Below, in pieces: positions 46,031-56,290 of a stretch of DNA of 64,000 bases. The translations under genes and the position numbers were made by a program. The stretch comes from Hyparrhenia diplandra. Taxonomy: Eukaryota; Streptophyta; Magnoliopsida; Poales; Poaceae. The DNA is taken from assembly GCA_015847255.1 (NCBI GenBank), contig JADLZK010012248.1, positions 2,498,037 to 2,562,036 of the forward strand, written 5' to 3'. Every line of letters begins with the position of its first letter. Position 1 is the stretch's first letter. The notes below the pieces were generated by a model. That model saw only the letters and a program-made list of their open reading frames with translations. It had not been told where the DNA came from and did no database searches.

Positions 46031-46590
46031 GACCATTGTATGTATCGTGTGAACACCCCCGACTCAATGAGTGGTTTCACCTACGGATCGGAGCTGTCGC
46101 TCCGCCTCTAGACACAGTCGCACGTACGGCGAATTGATTTCTTTCTTCAACGCTTTGTAGCAGCAAGATGCCTGGCAGGCAGCTGTCGAATTAATATCAG
46201 TGCGGAATATCAGCGTACAGTATAAACTACAAATAACTCCACTTCCGCAACCAGAACGCTCCTCTTAAGCATGGGCTCATCGACCACTCTTGCGCTTACT
46301 TACACCTAGTTCTTGCAGATCTCCTCGTAGTGGATCAGAGATAGCTAGCGCGCACGCGTGAGGTCGACCATGGAACTCCATGGCCACCACCAGGCTCAGG
46401 CTCGGGCTGTAGCCGGCGGTGACATTGTCTCCGGAACAGCGTGCATGGCGCCCCTCATGCTCCAGCGGCAGGCTCCAGCGGCCAGTTTAGGGGGGCGGTG
46501 CAAGGCTACCAGTTTACCATTCAAGGGCCGCAAATATTCTGCGCGACGGCCTGAAATGGCTCGCGATACGCCAACCGGAGGTAAACAAAT
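46031..46590. other. Upstream spacer before the VWA locus; no gene recognised
   Basis: Open frames at 46358-46590 shift phase repeatedly. It may contain 5' parts of the unrecognised frame that follows. Confidence 0.35.
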
Positions 46591-46594
46591 TCAT

Positions 46595-46960
46595 GTTTTT
46601 GGTGGATTACACCATCTACGACCTCAAGGCCGCCGCTGGGCAACTTGACAGCTCGGCGACGCTGCGACACGTCGACGGCACCATCAGCGACGCCCAGAGC
46701 CTGGGCTGGCTGCCTTTCAAGCCGGCGGAAGGGTGGGTTAGGGAAGGTGTGCTGCTCATGCGCCGCGCCGGCCATGTGGTCCTCAGGTTCAACGAACTCG
46801 CCGTCCCCAACACAGTCTTCCACTGGGACCCCTGCTACGCCGCGTCGAGGTGCATGCTCAACTCCGACGCGGTGATGTGGCTCAAGCGCGTCAAAAGGCA
46901 CTTACAGCTTGGGAGAGTAAGCGATACCTGTCGCACCATTTCCACGACGTGGCCATAGAC
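46595..46960 (+). CDS. Unrecognised coding-like fragment upstream of the VWA exons
   Basis: A frame of about 105 codons shows strong grass-type third-position G/C and protein-like composition (FLVDYTIYDLKAAAG, HVDGTISDAQSLGWLPF, EGVLLMRRAGHVVLRFNEL, HWDPCYAASRCML). I do not recognise its family. It has no clear start; the upstream extension NILRDGLKWLA is in the same frame from about 46540. It ends by a frame change near 46905. It could be an exon of the VWA gene, a separate broken gene or captured DNA. No signal peptide or membrane segment is evident. Confidence 0.35.
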
Positions 46961-47149
46961 CCACAAAGCGTAGCCACGGCGGTTCCCTCTTGTGGCACCT
47001 ACAACCTTCCTGCGATGAGATGCTTGCCTTGGATTTTTCTAAAACATGGTTCTACAAAGAGGTATCTTCTACAGATGCTATGTCATGATAGTACGTCTAT
47101 TTATCCGTGTACTTGTATCTGATTTCACTCCTTTTCGCTCTTCTGTTCC

Positions 47150-50100
47150 AAGAAATCCATCGCAGCTATATATTCCGACGAGACGAGCTCCTACAGTTCA
47201 ATACCAGCTAACTCGCTCGGAATCAGCGGACAACAGGTAATTAGATACGGACGGAGACTGGTGCTAGCTACCATTAAGAGTTAGTGTGATTCTCGCACTA
47301 ATCGATCTTTGATAATAATATTTGCAGGTTTCTGTGACCACCGCTTGTCTAGAAAAGATTCGTCTGAGCACGTTCCCGGAGGTCGGCGCCGTGCCTGGAT
47401 CCCATAATCGTCAGAAATTCCTAGTGCTGGTGCGCGTGAAAGCGCCAGTTTACACACAGCAGGCGCGCGCGCCAATCGACCTTGTCATGGTGCTGGACAT
47501 GAGCACCTCCATGGCAATCGGCCTGCAGCATCTTAAGCAGGGCGCCAAGTTCGCCATCCTCAACCTCAGAGACGAAGACCGGCTGTCCGTGGTGACGCAC
47601 GGCCCAAGAGACGAGGAGCTCTCCATATTCACTCACATGTCCGACGAACGCAAGCGGCACGCCATTGAAGCGGTGGAATCTTTAGAGGTCAAGTCTCGAG
47701 TCCACATCAGCAATGGCTTAAAGAAGGCATACGAGGTACGTCAGCACTTGTGTATCCCCTCTCTATTGGATTTGGGTCCCACGGCTAAAGTTTAACCTCG
47801 GGAGATGCTCAAAAGAAAAAGTTTAACCTATATTGCTAAAGATTAACCCTTAGGGCATCGTCAATGGCTAAATTTATTTGGCAATGTAAGCAAAAAGTAG
47901 GAGAGAGTAGTCACTCATGATGAGCAAATAGCTGATCTATTTCCGCGTTGCTCCAAGAGCGTGGAGGTGGCGCATAACGACGAGCAACAGCAAGCGGCGG
48001 TAGCGGCGGTGGTATTGTGATTTCTTTTTCTTTTTCTTTTCTTTTCTTTTTATTAACCGTGGCAGCTATTTGATGCCCTCGAAACCGCCCCACGGTTAAT
48101 CGTCGGTTAACCATGGCCTTTTCTTTCGTGGCGGTTTCAAAACCGCCCGCGGTTAATCAAAATAACCGCCACGTAGTAGTGTGGTTTTCTTTTAGCTGGG
48201 GCAAACACTATGCACAAGCTGCATGCTAATCAAAAAGCACTAAACAGGCCCATGCTTAGGTAGTGTACCACACAACCATCAATCACGGTCTCCCAAAAGC
48301 TGCATTTTTCACAACTAGGTGAATACATTATGCAAACTTCAAATTTAGATGATTAATTTCAGACTTATTCATATATCATTTAACTATTATTAGCACATTG
48401 GCTTATCCCCTCTGCACCTAGCTTTGCCGCTGCCGAGAAGATCGTTAGGAGACCCGCACGATTGAGAGGAAGACAGCGACGGGCCTTTCCCTGCTCTTGG
48501 TGTCATCTTGGGCGCTTCGAGGTTATGATGGTGGTGTTGTTGGCGGGCGGAGCTCCATCGGGGTGGATCCCCGCGGTGTCATCGAATGGGGCTTCCTTTG
48601 CTACTTCGCTCGACCACACCAAACATGGCGGTGGCGGGCGAGGCTCCCTTGCTCTAGTGTCTGGATCGGTGGCCCCATGGCGGGATCTGCGGTCCCGGGT
48701 TCATGCGGATAGGAGGAGATGGTTACGCGGCGCCTTCTTGAGTGTGGCAGCGGCGGCGCCGGCGACCCTCTTCCTCGGCGGCGAGATCCGGCAATCTCGA
48801 TTGCCAGATCCACAAGGTGCGGGGACCGCGATAACTTGTCTTCAGCGGCGGGGTAGCGGCTAATGTGGCGCTTACATGAGCATGCTCAGTTCGGGGTTGG
48901 GAGTCGCCGACGCGGCGGTTGCGAAGCTGTTGGCCGGTGAGTTTGGTGATCGTGGCGGTCGGCATTGATGACATCACGCGACTAGGTTGGATAAGGCTGC
49001 ATCTGGCGCAGCGGACAAGTCACGCGACCAGCGTTGTGCAAAGGGGTTTTAAGCGCCATGGCGAAAGTTTTTCCCTCTTGGGCCAATGATGCCGACGTCT
49101 CTAGACATCATTTTCTTCCTGGGAGGCATTAATCATTCATGCCTCTTCCATGTGTGTGCTTTGTCTTCCCTAGATGAAAACCTGGACTTAACTGTCGACG
49201 TCAATGGTACCAATGTGGTCGCAATCCTCCTTTGAGGCGTCGTTTTGGAAGATTGTGCTCGGTTAGTCATTTGCGGCAGCCAACATCATGGCAGGAAGGT
49301 GGAAACCTAGTTGAGGACTCAAGTTTGCGGTGTTAATGATGGAGGATGAAAGTCAGGAATAGAGTGTTGGCATAGCGATTTGAGGGCCTCGCATCTATTG
49401 TTAGTGGACCCGCGACTTCGGCGCGGAGGCCAGTGTTGGCGATTCCAACAAAACTGGTAAGAGGCTGGCATGGGAGGTGTTGGTCAATAGTTTTTGAGTT
49501 ACCAAGATGACATGCGTGATATGGCAGCAGACGGTCCCTTTGATTATTGTTTTTTCAGCGCGAGGAGGTGTTCTGATCGGCGCATAGAGGATGTGTGGCA
49601 CTTTTTATCTTTTGAGGCAACTAGGTCTGGAACATTTAGTATGTGTGCTTTGTATTTGAGTTCACGTAAGGTTTAAAAGTGTTATGGTGCATTAAGTAAT
49701 ATTATATGATCGATTGATCTAGATGTTGTGACATTAATATTTTTCTGTTTTTCTAAAAATGGAGAATTTTTGAGAATTACACATTACAACGTAGACACTC
49801 ACAGGAATTGCTATAAAATCATTTATTTATATAAAAAGATGGGTGTATTAATCCAGGTTCCTAAATCAGACGGAAGTCGATTCGGGCATGAGTGGGCTGC
49901 TGTTGGGCTGAATAAGAGAGAGAGAAAAATAGGCTCAACCGTGGTCATCTTCTTCTATCTCCTATCGCCACTGGCTCTATTTCGCAGCTGAAAGCTCGGC
50001 GTCTCCATTAGGCACTTTCGGCAGGCGGAGCTAAGGAAGAAGTGGAGCTCTGGGGTCTATCGTGACCACGCCCGGTAGCTGGGGTGGCCATTCCGACAAT

Positions 50101-51956
50101 CTTCAGCGCCGACCACCCTTAAAAACGCCACGGCCCGCGGCCTGCTAGGAGGCCTGGGCGACAATGCCGGAGGCCGTGGCGACGACGGCGACACCGCCCG
50201 GCGGCGGGCGTTCCCACGGCCAGTTAGTGTCCGGCGTCCCCCCTCTATTCTGACCCTGGCTGCGTAGAATACGGCCGGCCCGGCAACCCGCGGCCGTCGA
50301 CGCGGTGGTGGCCGACGGTTCGGCCGGTGCTGAGGCTCGGCGGCAGGGGCGCCGCCCGGCAGACCAGGGCTGGACTCATGCGGTTGGGTATGGGTGGCGG
50401 CGGGCGTGGAGGTATCCTTGGCGGCGGGGTTGGAGCTCAGAGGTGGCGGCGGCGGCGGCAATGGGCGCTAGGGTTAGGGTTAGGGGAGAAGAAGAGAGGG
50501 AAGGGGGCGGAGGCGGCAGCCCGCGAGGCGGCATCGGCAGGATGAAGAAGGAGAAGGGGGGCAGCGGGTCGTTAGGTGGGCGGCCCATGACCAAGTGGTC
50601 GGCGCCTAACACGCCCCGGCCATTCCACCACCACGCCCTTGGGGCAGATAAGTTTAGGAACCGCTTTCGTGCTGTCTACATTTTTTAGGGGGGGCAGAAC
50701 CGCTCGAGGTTGTGCATGCGTGTTTGTGAACGTTTGTATTTAGTGTCTTTTGAGAAAAAAAAATAACATCAATCGATCAGTCTAACCTTTTTTTTTCCAT
50801 TACTATGTACTGCTGAAAAAAAAAGGTCCTGCACACTCGCTCGGAGAAGAATCGTGTGGGTTGCATCCTGCTTCTATCTGATGGAAAAGACAAGCAGATC
50901 TTGAAGGAATGTCAGGCGAACATCGCTCGGAAAAGCTTGGAGGAATCAGACACAGACATTGCACAGAGGCGGCAATTCCCTACCTATACCTTCGGCTTTG
51001 GAACCAATCATGATCCACGCACGTTGTACTACCTTGCCCGCGAAGGTTATGGGACTTACTGCTTCGCCAATGAGGGCTTGAGGAACATGGAGGATGCCAT
51101 GGCACTGTGCATTGGTGGATTAACGTCCATAGTCTCGCAGGACGTGGAAATCACCATTGAGGCCGCACACCCGGAGGTGAAGATATCAGAAATCAAGAGC
51201 GGGCTCCATAAGGATGACTTCATCCGTGAGACCCGGTGTAGTAGGATCCAAATCAAGGATCTCTATGGCGACGAGGAGAAGAACTTCCTAGTGTACGTGA
51301 ACGTTCCCGAAGAAGAAGGTCACTCTGATTCTGTGGCAACAGAGACCAGTCTCTTGACTGTAAAGGCAATGTACCGAAATCCCCTTACCAAGGATGAGAG
51401 CAACAGTACCAACGAGATGAAGAAGCCAGAAAAGATGGTGATCAAGGTGGAGGAAGCTAAAGTGTGCGTGGAGAGACCTCCGGTGGCGACGATGCTGGCG
51501 AGCCAAGACAGCTCCATGTCTCCAGAAGTGGAGACGGAGATTTACAGAGTGCAGGTCCTGGACCGTGTTCTGGACATCTGGAACGGCATCGCCGCTGCTA
51601 GTCATCAATGGACATACGTTTTGGAGGCCGGAGTCAAGTGCTGGGGCGTTCGAGGTGTGGACAAGGACCGGGTGCTGGATGAACTCAACAAGCTGCTCGG
51701 GGACGTCGATCCTACGGCAAATCCAAGCTCCAACCCTGACATGGCCGCCCTCCGAAGGAAACTCTACAACGACATCATCAAAATGAGGGATGGGATGGCC
51801 AAGGATGTGGCGGCAGGGCTGCCATATATGCTGTCATGGCTGAGCTCGCACGGGTGGCAACGTGCAGGAACACGGGTCGTGGCAAGCGACAGCAGCTTCT
51901 TGACCGTGAGGATGCAGAACATGATTGCCTCGGTGGAGACTGCACTCGCCAAATAA
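47150..51956 (+). CDS. von Willebrand factor A (VWA) domain protein, at least three exons
   Basis: Exon A ends at 47236 with phase-0 GT (SIAAIYSDETSSYS to ISGQQ); its beginning near 47150 is uncertain. Exon B is 47328-47735 and exon C is 50826-51956; splice sites are GT/AG and both junctions are phase 0. Exon B carries LSTFPEVGAVP, FLVLVRVKAP and the VWA core APIDLVMVLDMSTSM (MIDAS-type DxSxS), then AKFAILNLRDEDRLSVV. Exon C continues ILLLSDGKD and the family tail (TFGFGTNHDPRTLYYLA, GTYCFANEGLRNMEDAMALCIGGL) to ETALAK. Exons B and C encode about 512 residues without a frame break. The layout resembles plant WAV3-like VWA proteins, many of which carry an N-terminal RING, but no RING is visible upstream here. 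MIDAS sites usually bind a divalent metal and a protein partner; the actual partner is unknown. Confidence 0.88.
48050..48181. mobile_element. CACTA-type 3' end within the VWA intron
   Basis: Ends CCGCCACGTAGTAGTG. Repeated ACGGTTAATC, CGTGGCGG and AACCGCC motifs match the subterminal repeats of the CACTA at 43325. The left end was not found; the element is truncated or its left limit lies in 47860-48050. Confidence 0.65.
50466..50486. repeat. Short telomere-like TTAGGG run
   Basis: GCTAGGGTTAGGGTTAGGGG: about two and a half units. On the minus strand it reads CCCTAACCC, as in telo-box leaders of plant housekeeping genes. It lies in a GC-rich block that may be captured 5' gene sequence. Confidence 0.4.
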
Positions 51957-52155
51957 TATTTTTTCTTTTCTGCTGCACCCAACGCCGTTCCCATGAACAA
52001 ATGGCAAAGACGGCAAAGACCGTCTTTCAAGCATGGTCTTACTTGTGTTTGCTTGGTGAACAAAGAGCGAGCTAGTATTCCTTTTTCTAAAATTTGTACT
52101 ACTAATGAACAATTGTTACATTTGTATATCATCAATCGACAACCCTATATATGAA
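51957..52155 (+). other. 3' UTR region of the VWA gene
   Basis: AT-rich sequence with TAATATT and AATGAAC words following the stop at 51954-51956. The exact poly-A site is not determined. Confidence 0.4.
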
Positions 52156-52427
52156 CTCCCTCCGTCTTATTTTAACTTCACTTCTACGATTCAAAAAAAA
52201 AAATCTCAAAATAAAAGGACTCCATCGCATGCACTACTCCACGCTGCGCGTAGGCATGACAAGCTGGCGGAGTACTTCTCTACACATTTATCCCCACCGA
52301 GTGGATGGCAGATTAAAAAAAAAAAGTAAAAAGATCCCTACTTTTGTAGGTGCAATATTGTTATTTTAAAACTCTGCTAGTTTACCTCCTCTTATCCTAG
52401 ATGTGAAGTTATTATAAGACGGAGGAG
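52156..52427. mobile_element. Stowaway-type MITE, mutated ends
   Basis: CTCCCTCCGTCTTATTTTAA on the left, and the complement of GTTATTATAAGACGGAGGAG on the right; both are preceded inward by CTTCAC/GTGAAG. The flanking TA is not preserved. Just downstream of the VWA gene. Confidence 0.7.
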
Positions 52428-52446
52428 GCAGTATTGTGTGGATACA

Positions 52447-53013
52447 TGTCACGACCCAGGAAATAGGGTCGGGGAGGGCAGCCCGGCCTGGCCCAAAGGC
52501 GCCGGCGCCCGCCCCGGGCCAGACTCGCAGCATCCCGCCCCCGTCCCCTCCCTTCAGCGGATTCTTCAAGTAACTAATTGAGGAGATAAAGGAGGAAAAT
52601 ATCTAGGATTATCTTTAGGTGTTTTTTGGTGTGCAAGGAGCTATCTCATCTATAAGGGAGACCCTTATTAGGAAATAAATAAATAGGACATGCTTGTAAA
52701 AGGTATTCCAATCTATAAAGGAAACCTTTAGAGATTGCTTGAGATACAAGTCCCAATAGAGGGCTATATAAGTAAAAGTGTAATCTTTTCGGGGCAACAA
52801 GCAAATAAAAATTTTTATCCCATCTTCTGCTCCCCCCTCTCTCCCAGCACCCCCCCCGCCCGCAGCCGCCGCCGCCTTCGCGCTCGCGCGCATGATATCG
52901 CCAGAGGGCAGCGCCGCCGCCCGCGCCCACCGCCGCCGCCCAGCGCCGTCACCACCACCATCGTTGCCTCCTTCTCCTCCAATCTTTCCCAATTCACGTG
53001 TCGGTTCGGTCCA
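52447..53013 (+). repeat. LTR 1 of the gag-only retrotransposon
   Basis: Starts TGTCACGACCCAGG and ends about GGTCCA. TATATAAG lies at about 52765. It differs from LTR 2 by many substitutions and homopolymer-length changes. Confidence 0.75.
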
Positions 53014-53067
53014 ATCTAGCTAGAACCCGGAGTGGTATCCGGAGACCCTCACGATCCACCTACCACC

Positions 53068-54700
53068 ATGGGCGCCCGAATCCAAGAAGCTGCTAAAGAA
53101 CCCGGCGGCGAGTTCGCCAAGATGAGCGCCAAGATGGACAAGATCGATGATAGGCTCGCTATCATCTCGGGGCGGCGACCGGCAGCGCTCAAACACCGTC
53201 AACAACTCCATGGACCGAGATCGAGATGCGGGCGATGTTCGAAGCAGCGGCCGCGACTTCATCAAGCGGACTGATGGCAAGCGAACGGGGACAATCAGTC
53301 CGGCCGGCTGATCTAGAGAACGATGAAGGGCTACTTGAGGCGAAGGCTGCGCCCGGCCGGGCGCCGCCATTTTAGGGGCGCATGCGCCGCCCCCTCCACC
53401 TCCGGTCGACACCTTCCCGAGTCTCGCTCCCGCCTGCACAAGCTGTCCTTCCCTACCTATGATGGCAGGGCGATCCCTTTCATGGATCAACATTTGCGAG
53501 CAATTCTTCAGGTGACAAGGTACACCGGACTCTGAGCAAGTGCGGTATGCTTCCTATCATCTCACAGGAGGAGCACAGGCAATGGTACATGCGGCTGTCC
53601 CAGGAAGAAACCAGTGGCCGATTAGGCAGCTTCGCCCAACATCAACGCGCTTTGGCCCAACAGAGCGGCGGAATCGGTGGGTGGCCAGCCTCGAGGAAAA
53701 CTGGCGGCGTCGATGATTACATAGAGCAGTTCCTAGCACACGTGGCCTTGTGGAAGCGGCCTCGACGATCAGCAGCGAGGTCAACATCTATACAGCAGGC
53801 TTGGGCGAACCGCTCAAGGCGGGCCGGCGAATGCGAGAATCCAAAAAGGATATGGAGGCGGCCATGTCTCGCCCGGGGAGCATATGGCGGCGTCTTGCCA
53901 TCCCTCTACAACACCGGCAAGTCAACGCTGGCGAGGCGAAGGCGCGGCGCCCGGCGCCACCTGTGGCCGCCCCCAGGCGCCATCCTCATCGCTGCACCAA
54001 CTCGGCCGTTCAAGCGGTGACACCAGAGAGATGACCCGGAGGCGACGCAAGGCTGGACTGCTTCAACTGTGATGAGCCATTCACACGGGGTCACAAGTGC
54101 AAGCACCTCTTGATATCCACGATCTTCAGCGACTACGCGGCGATACGACGAGCGACGCTCTTCGGCGGACAACAAGAGAACCAGTTGACCGGTCGAAGGT
54201 CCTCGTCGGGGACCCGACTCCCCGGTATGTGGTGCTCATTCCACTACCTCGTCGGTATGATCTGGCACGGGCGTCAACATCATCCGTCGATTTCGGGGAG
54301 CAACGCACAACTACATCGACCCAGCGTGGTGACCCGCGGCGGGCCTACGGACTCGGCCGAACTGCGTGTACTGATCACCTGCGGCACCGGCGCCACCTCT
54401 ACATGCCGGGCTGCCACCTTCGACGTACTCTACGCCTCGACGCCAGCACTTGCCGACGCCGACGCCTCGTCATGCCTTTGGGCGACGGCGTCGATGTCAT
54501 CACTGGCATGCCGGTTGGAGGCCTGGGGCCGTGGCGTGGGATTTTGGTTGCGACCCGCGGGCTTCAGTGCGACGCGACGGTCGCCGAACGCGTTCATCAG
54601 CTCCACCTCAGCGCAGGGGGCGCCCCGGGAGCGCGGCACGCTTTCGGTCGGGCATCTTCGCCCGGCATCGGATGCCCACGACTCGGCAGGAAGCGTTGAG
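53068..54700 (+). pseudogene. Decayed gag (plus protease remnant) of the LTR retrotransposon
   Basis: From ATG at 53068 (MGARIQEAAKE) the frame changes several times. Recognisable pieces are KLSFPTYDG (about 53440-53470), WYMRLSQEE (about 53584-53610), a single zinc knuckle CFNCDEPFTRGHKC (54059-54100), and a protease-like ATSTFMSGCH / VDVITGMPVGG area (about 54370-54530). These are Ty3/gypsy gag motifs; CX2CX7HXC-type knuckles occur in plant Ty3 elements. Downstream to 55600 I see no pol domain. Confidence 0.65.
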
Positions 54701-55612
54701 GCATGCGGCGCCTTGGACCTCTACGACGACACGTCCACGAGGTGCTTCGTCCAGCTACGTCAAGCTACACTGGAGGATCAGCACCTACGCCGCATCGCCC
54801 TCGACATCACCATAGAGCGAATACCGCTCCAGCTGGACGCTTGAGGACGGCCTCACGCTTTTCGGCGGCCATTTGCTACCTCCCGGCTTCCCTCTCCAGC
54901 TGCTTCGGACTGGCACGGGCCCTTGCACCGGGGCGGAGTTCGAAGGACGAACTTCCTCCGCCTTGGCGCCTACGACGGCCAACTTGGCTGCGCCAACCGC
55001 CATCCTGTTAGGCGGTATGTAGCCCTGGGCGCCACCATATAAACCCGGCGAGTCGTCTTCCTCGGCGGCATGGATGCGCCTCTTCCTCTCCACGGTCGAC
55101 AGCGTCCACATCAGCTATGATGCGAGGAGGGTGTCCACCAGCTTTCTCCCTCTCTGTTCGGCGTCGGTTCCTTCATGTATGCGATACGATGTTGAACTTG
55201 GCTGCAACTCCTCCCTACCGCCGTGAAATCACTATTTGGCGCCTCTTGCCGCTCTTCGTCAACGCTCCACCCAATGGCGTTTCTTGTTCCTGGAGAGCCC
55301 TTCCCGCGACATGGTGCATCAGCACCTTGATGTGGGCATTCAAAGGAGCTCCCTACTGGCAGCCCCGCCGTCGACAGCTTCACGAGGGGCGTCGCAGTTC
55401 ACGCTACATCTACCGCGGCTACATGGCAGCCTTCACTATCTCACGGAGTTTTGATCCCAGCGAACCCGGGGAGAACATGATCCTCGGGAACCTAGTACAA
55501 AGGCGTCTCATGCTACAAGTTGAGCTTATCGTTCAGGGCAGCCGATCTCCAACCCGGGTGTCACTGAATGGACTTTCATCAGCGAGAGGGCGCCGCCCGG
55601 GGGAAGGGGAGA

Positions 55613-56195
55613 TGTCACGACCGGGGAAATAGGGCCACGGAGGACAGGCCCGCCCAGCCTAAGGGTGCCGGCGCCCCCCCCCTGGGCTCTCCGCAGCGCC
55701 CGCCGCCCGGCGTCCCCTCCCTTCGCGGATTCTTCGGTAACTAATTCGGAGATAAAGAGGAGGAAAATATCTAGGATTATCTTTAGGTGTTTTGGTGTCG
55801 AGGGGGCTGTCTCATCTATAAGGGAGACCCTTATTAGGAAGTAAATAAATAAGACATGCTTGTAAATGGTATTCCAATCTATAAGGAAACCTTTAGAGAT
55901 TGCTTGAGATACAAGTCCCAATAGCTGGGCTATATAAGTAAAGTGCATAATCTTTCGAGGGGCAACAAGCAAATAAAAATTTTTATCCCATCTTCTGCTC
56001 CCCCCTCTCTCCCATGTGGCGCCCCGCCCCACGCCTTGCCGCCCGCGCCTGGCCGCGCAGCGCAGCCTTGTAGCCCAGAGCGGCGTATGCGCGCCCCGCG
56101 GTCGGCGCGGCCACCGCCGCCGCCCAGCGCCGTCACCACCACCATCGTCCTGCTTCTCCTCCAATCTTCCCCAATTCCGCGTGTCGGTTCGGTCA
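55613..56195 (+). repeat. LTR 2 of the gag-only retrotransposon
   Basis: Starts TGTCACGACCGGGG after a purine tract and ends about CGGTCA. Aligns over its length with LTR 1. Confidence 0.75.
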
Positions 56196-56290
56196 ATCTT
56201 TTGGAACCGGCGGCTGGTATCAGGAGACCACTACGATCCACCCACCACCATGGGCGCCGAATCCAAGAAGGCTGCTGAAGAACTTCAATG

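Larger units (their letters stand above)
47736..50825 (+). other. Large intron of the VWA gene (3.1 kb), TE-filled
   Basis: GT at 47736 and AG at 50824-50825. It contains a CACTA 3' end (to 48181), a GC-rich LINE- or MULE-like stretch (48440-49690) and a GC-rich block (50040-50690) with a TAGGGTTAGGGTTAGGGG run near 50470. None has a recognised domain. The flanking exon codons join in phase. Confidence 0.7.
52447..56290 (+). mobile_element. Gag-only Ty3-type LTR retrotransposon in an LTR-internal-LTR-internal' array
   Basis: LTR 1 (52447-53013) and LTR 2 (55613-56195) both start TGTCACGACC and share the whole layout, including GGCTATATAAGTAAA. A TGGTATC...GGAGACC primer-binding site follows each LTR (53033 and 56215). 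The internal region (53034-55612) ends in a purine tract (GGGGGAAGGGGAGA) before LTR 2. After LTR 2 the start of a second internal region repeats (ATGGGCGCC..GAATCCAAGAA) and stops at about 56283. Only gag-like and protease-like pieces are present; no reverse transcriptase or integrase. Confidence 0.8.

Noticed and set aside
46358..46648. Start of the VWA gene at 46358
   Set aside because: The frame shifts soon after and has no link in phase to the VWA exons; the upstream exon structure is unresolved.
50466..50486. Interstitial telomere repeat
   Set aside because: Only about two and a half units; better explained as a telo-box in captured leader sequence.
53547..55632. Frames in the retrotransposon interior as host genes
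   Set aside because: They lie between LTRs, and only gag-like pieces are recognisable.
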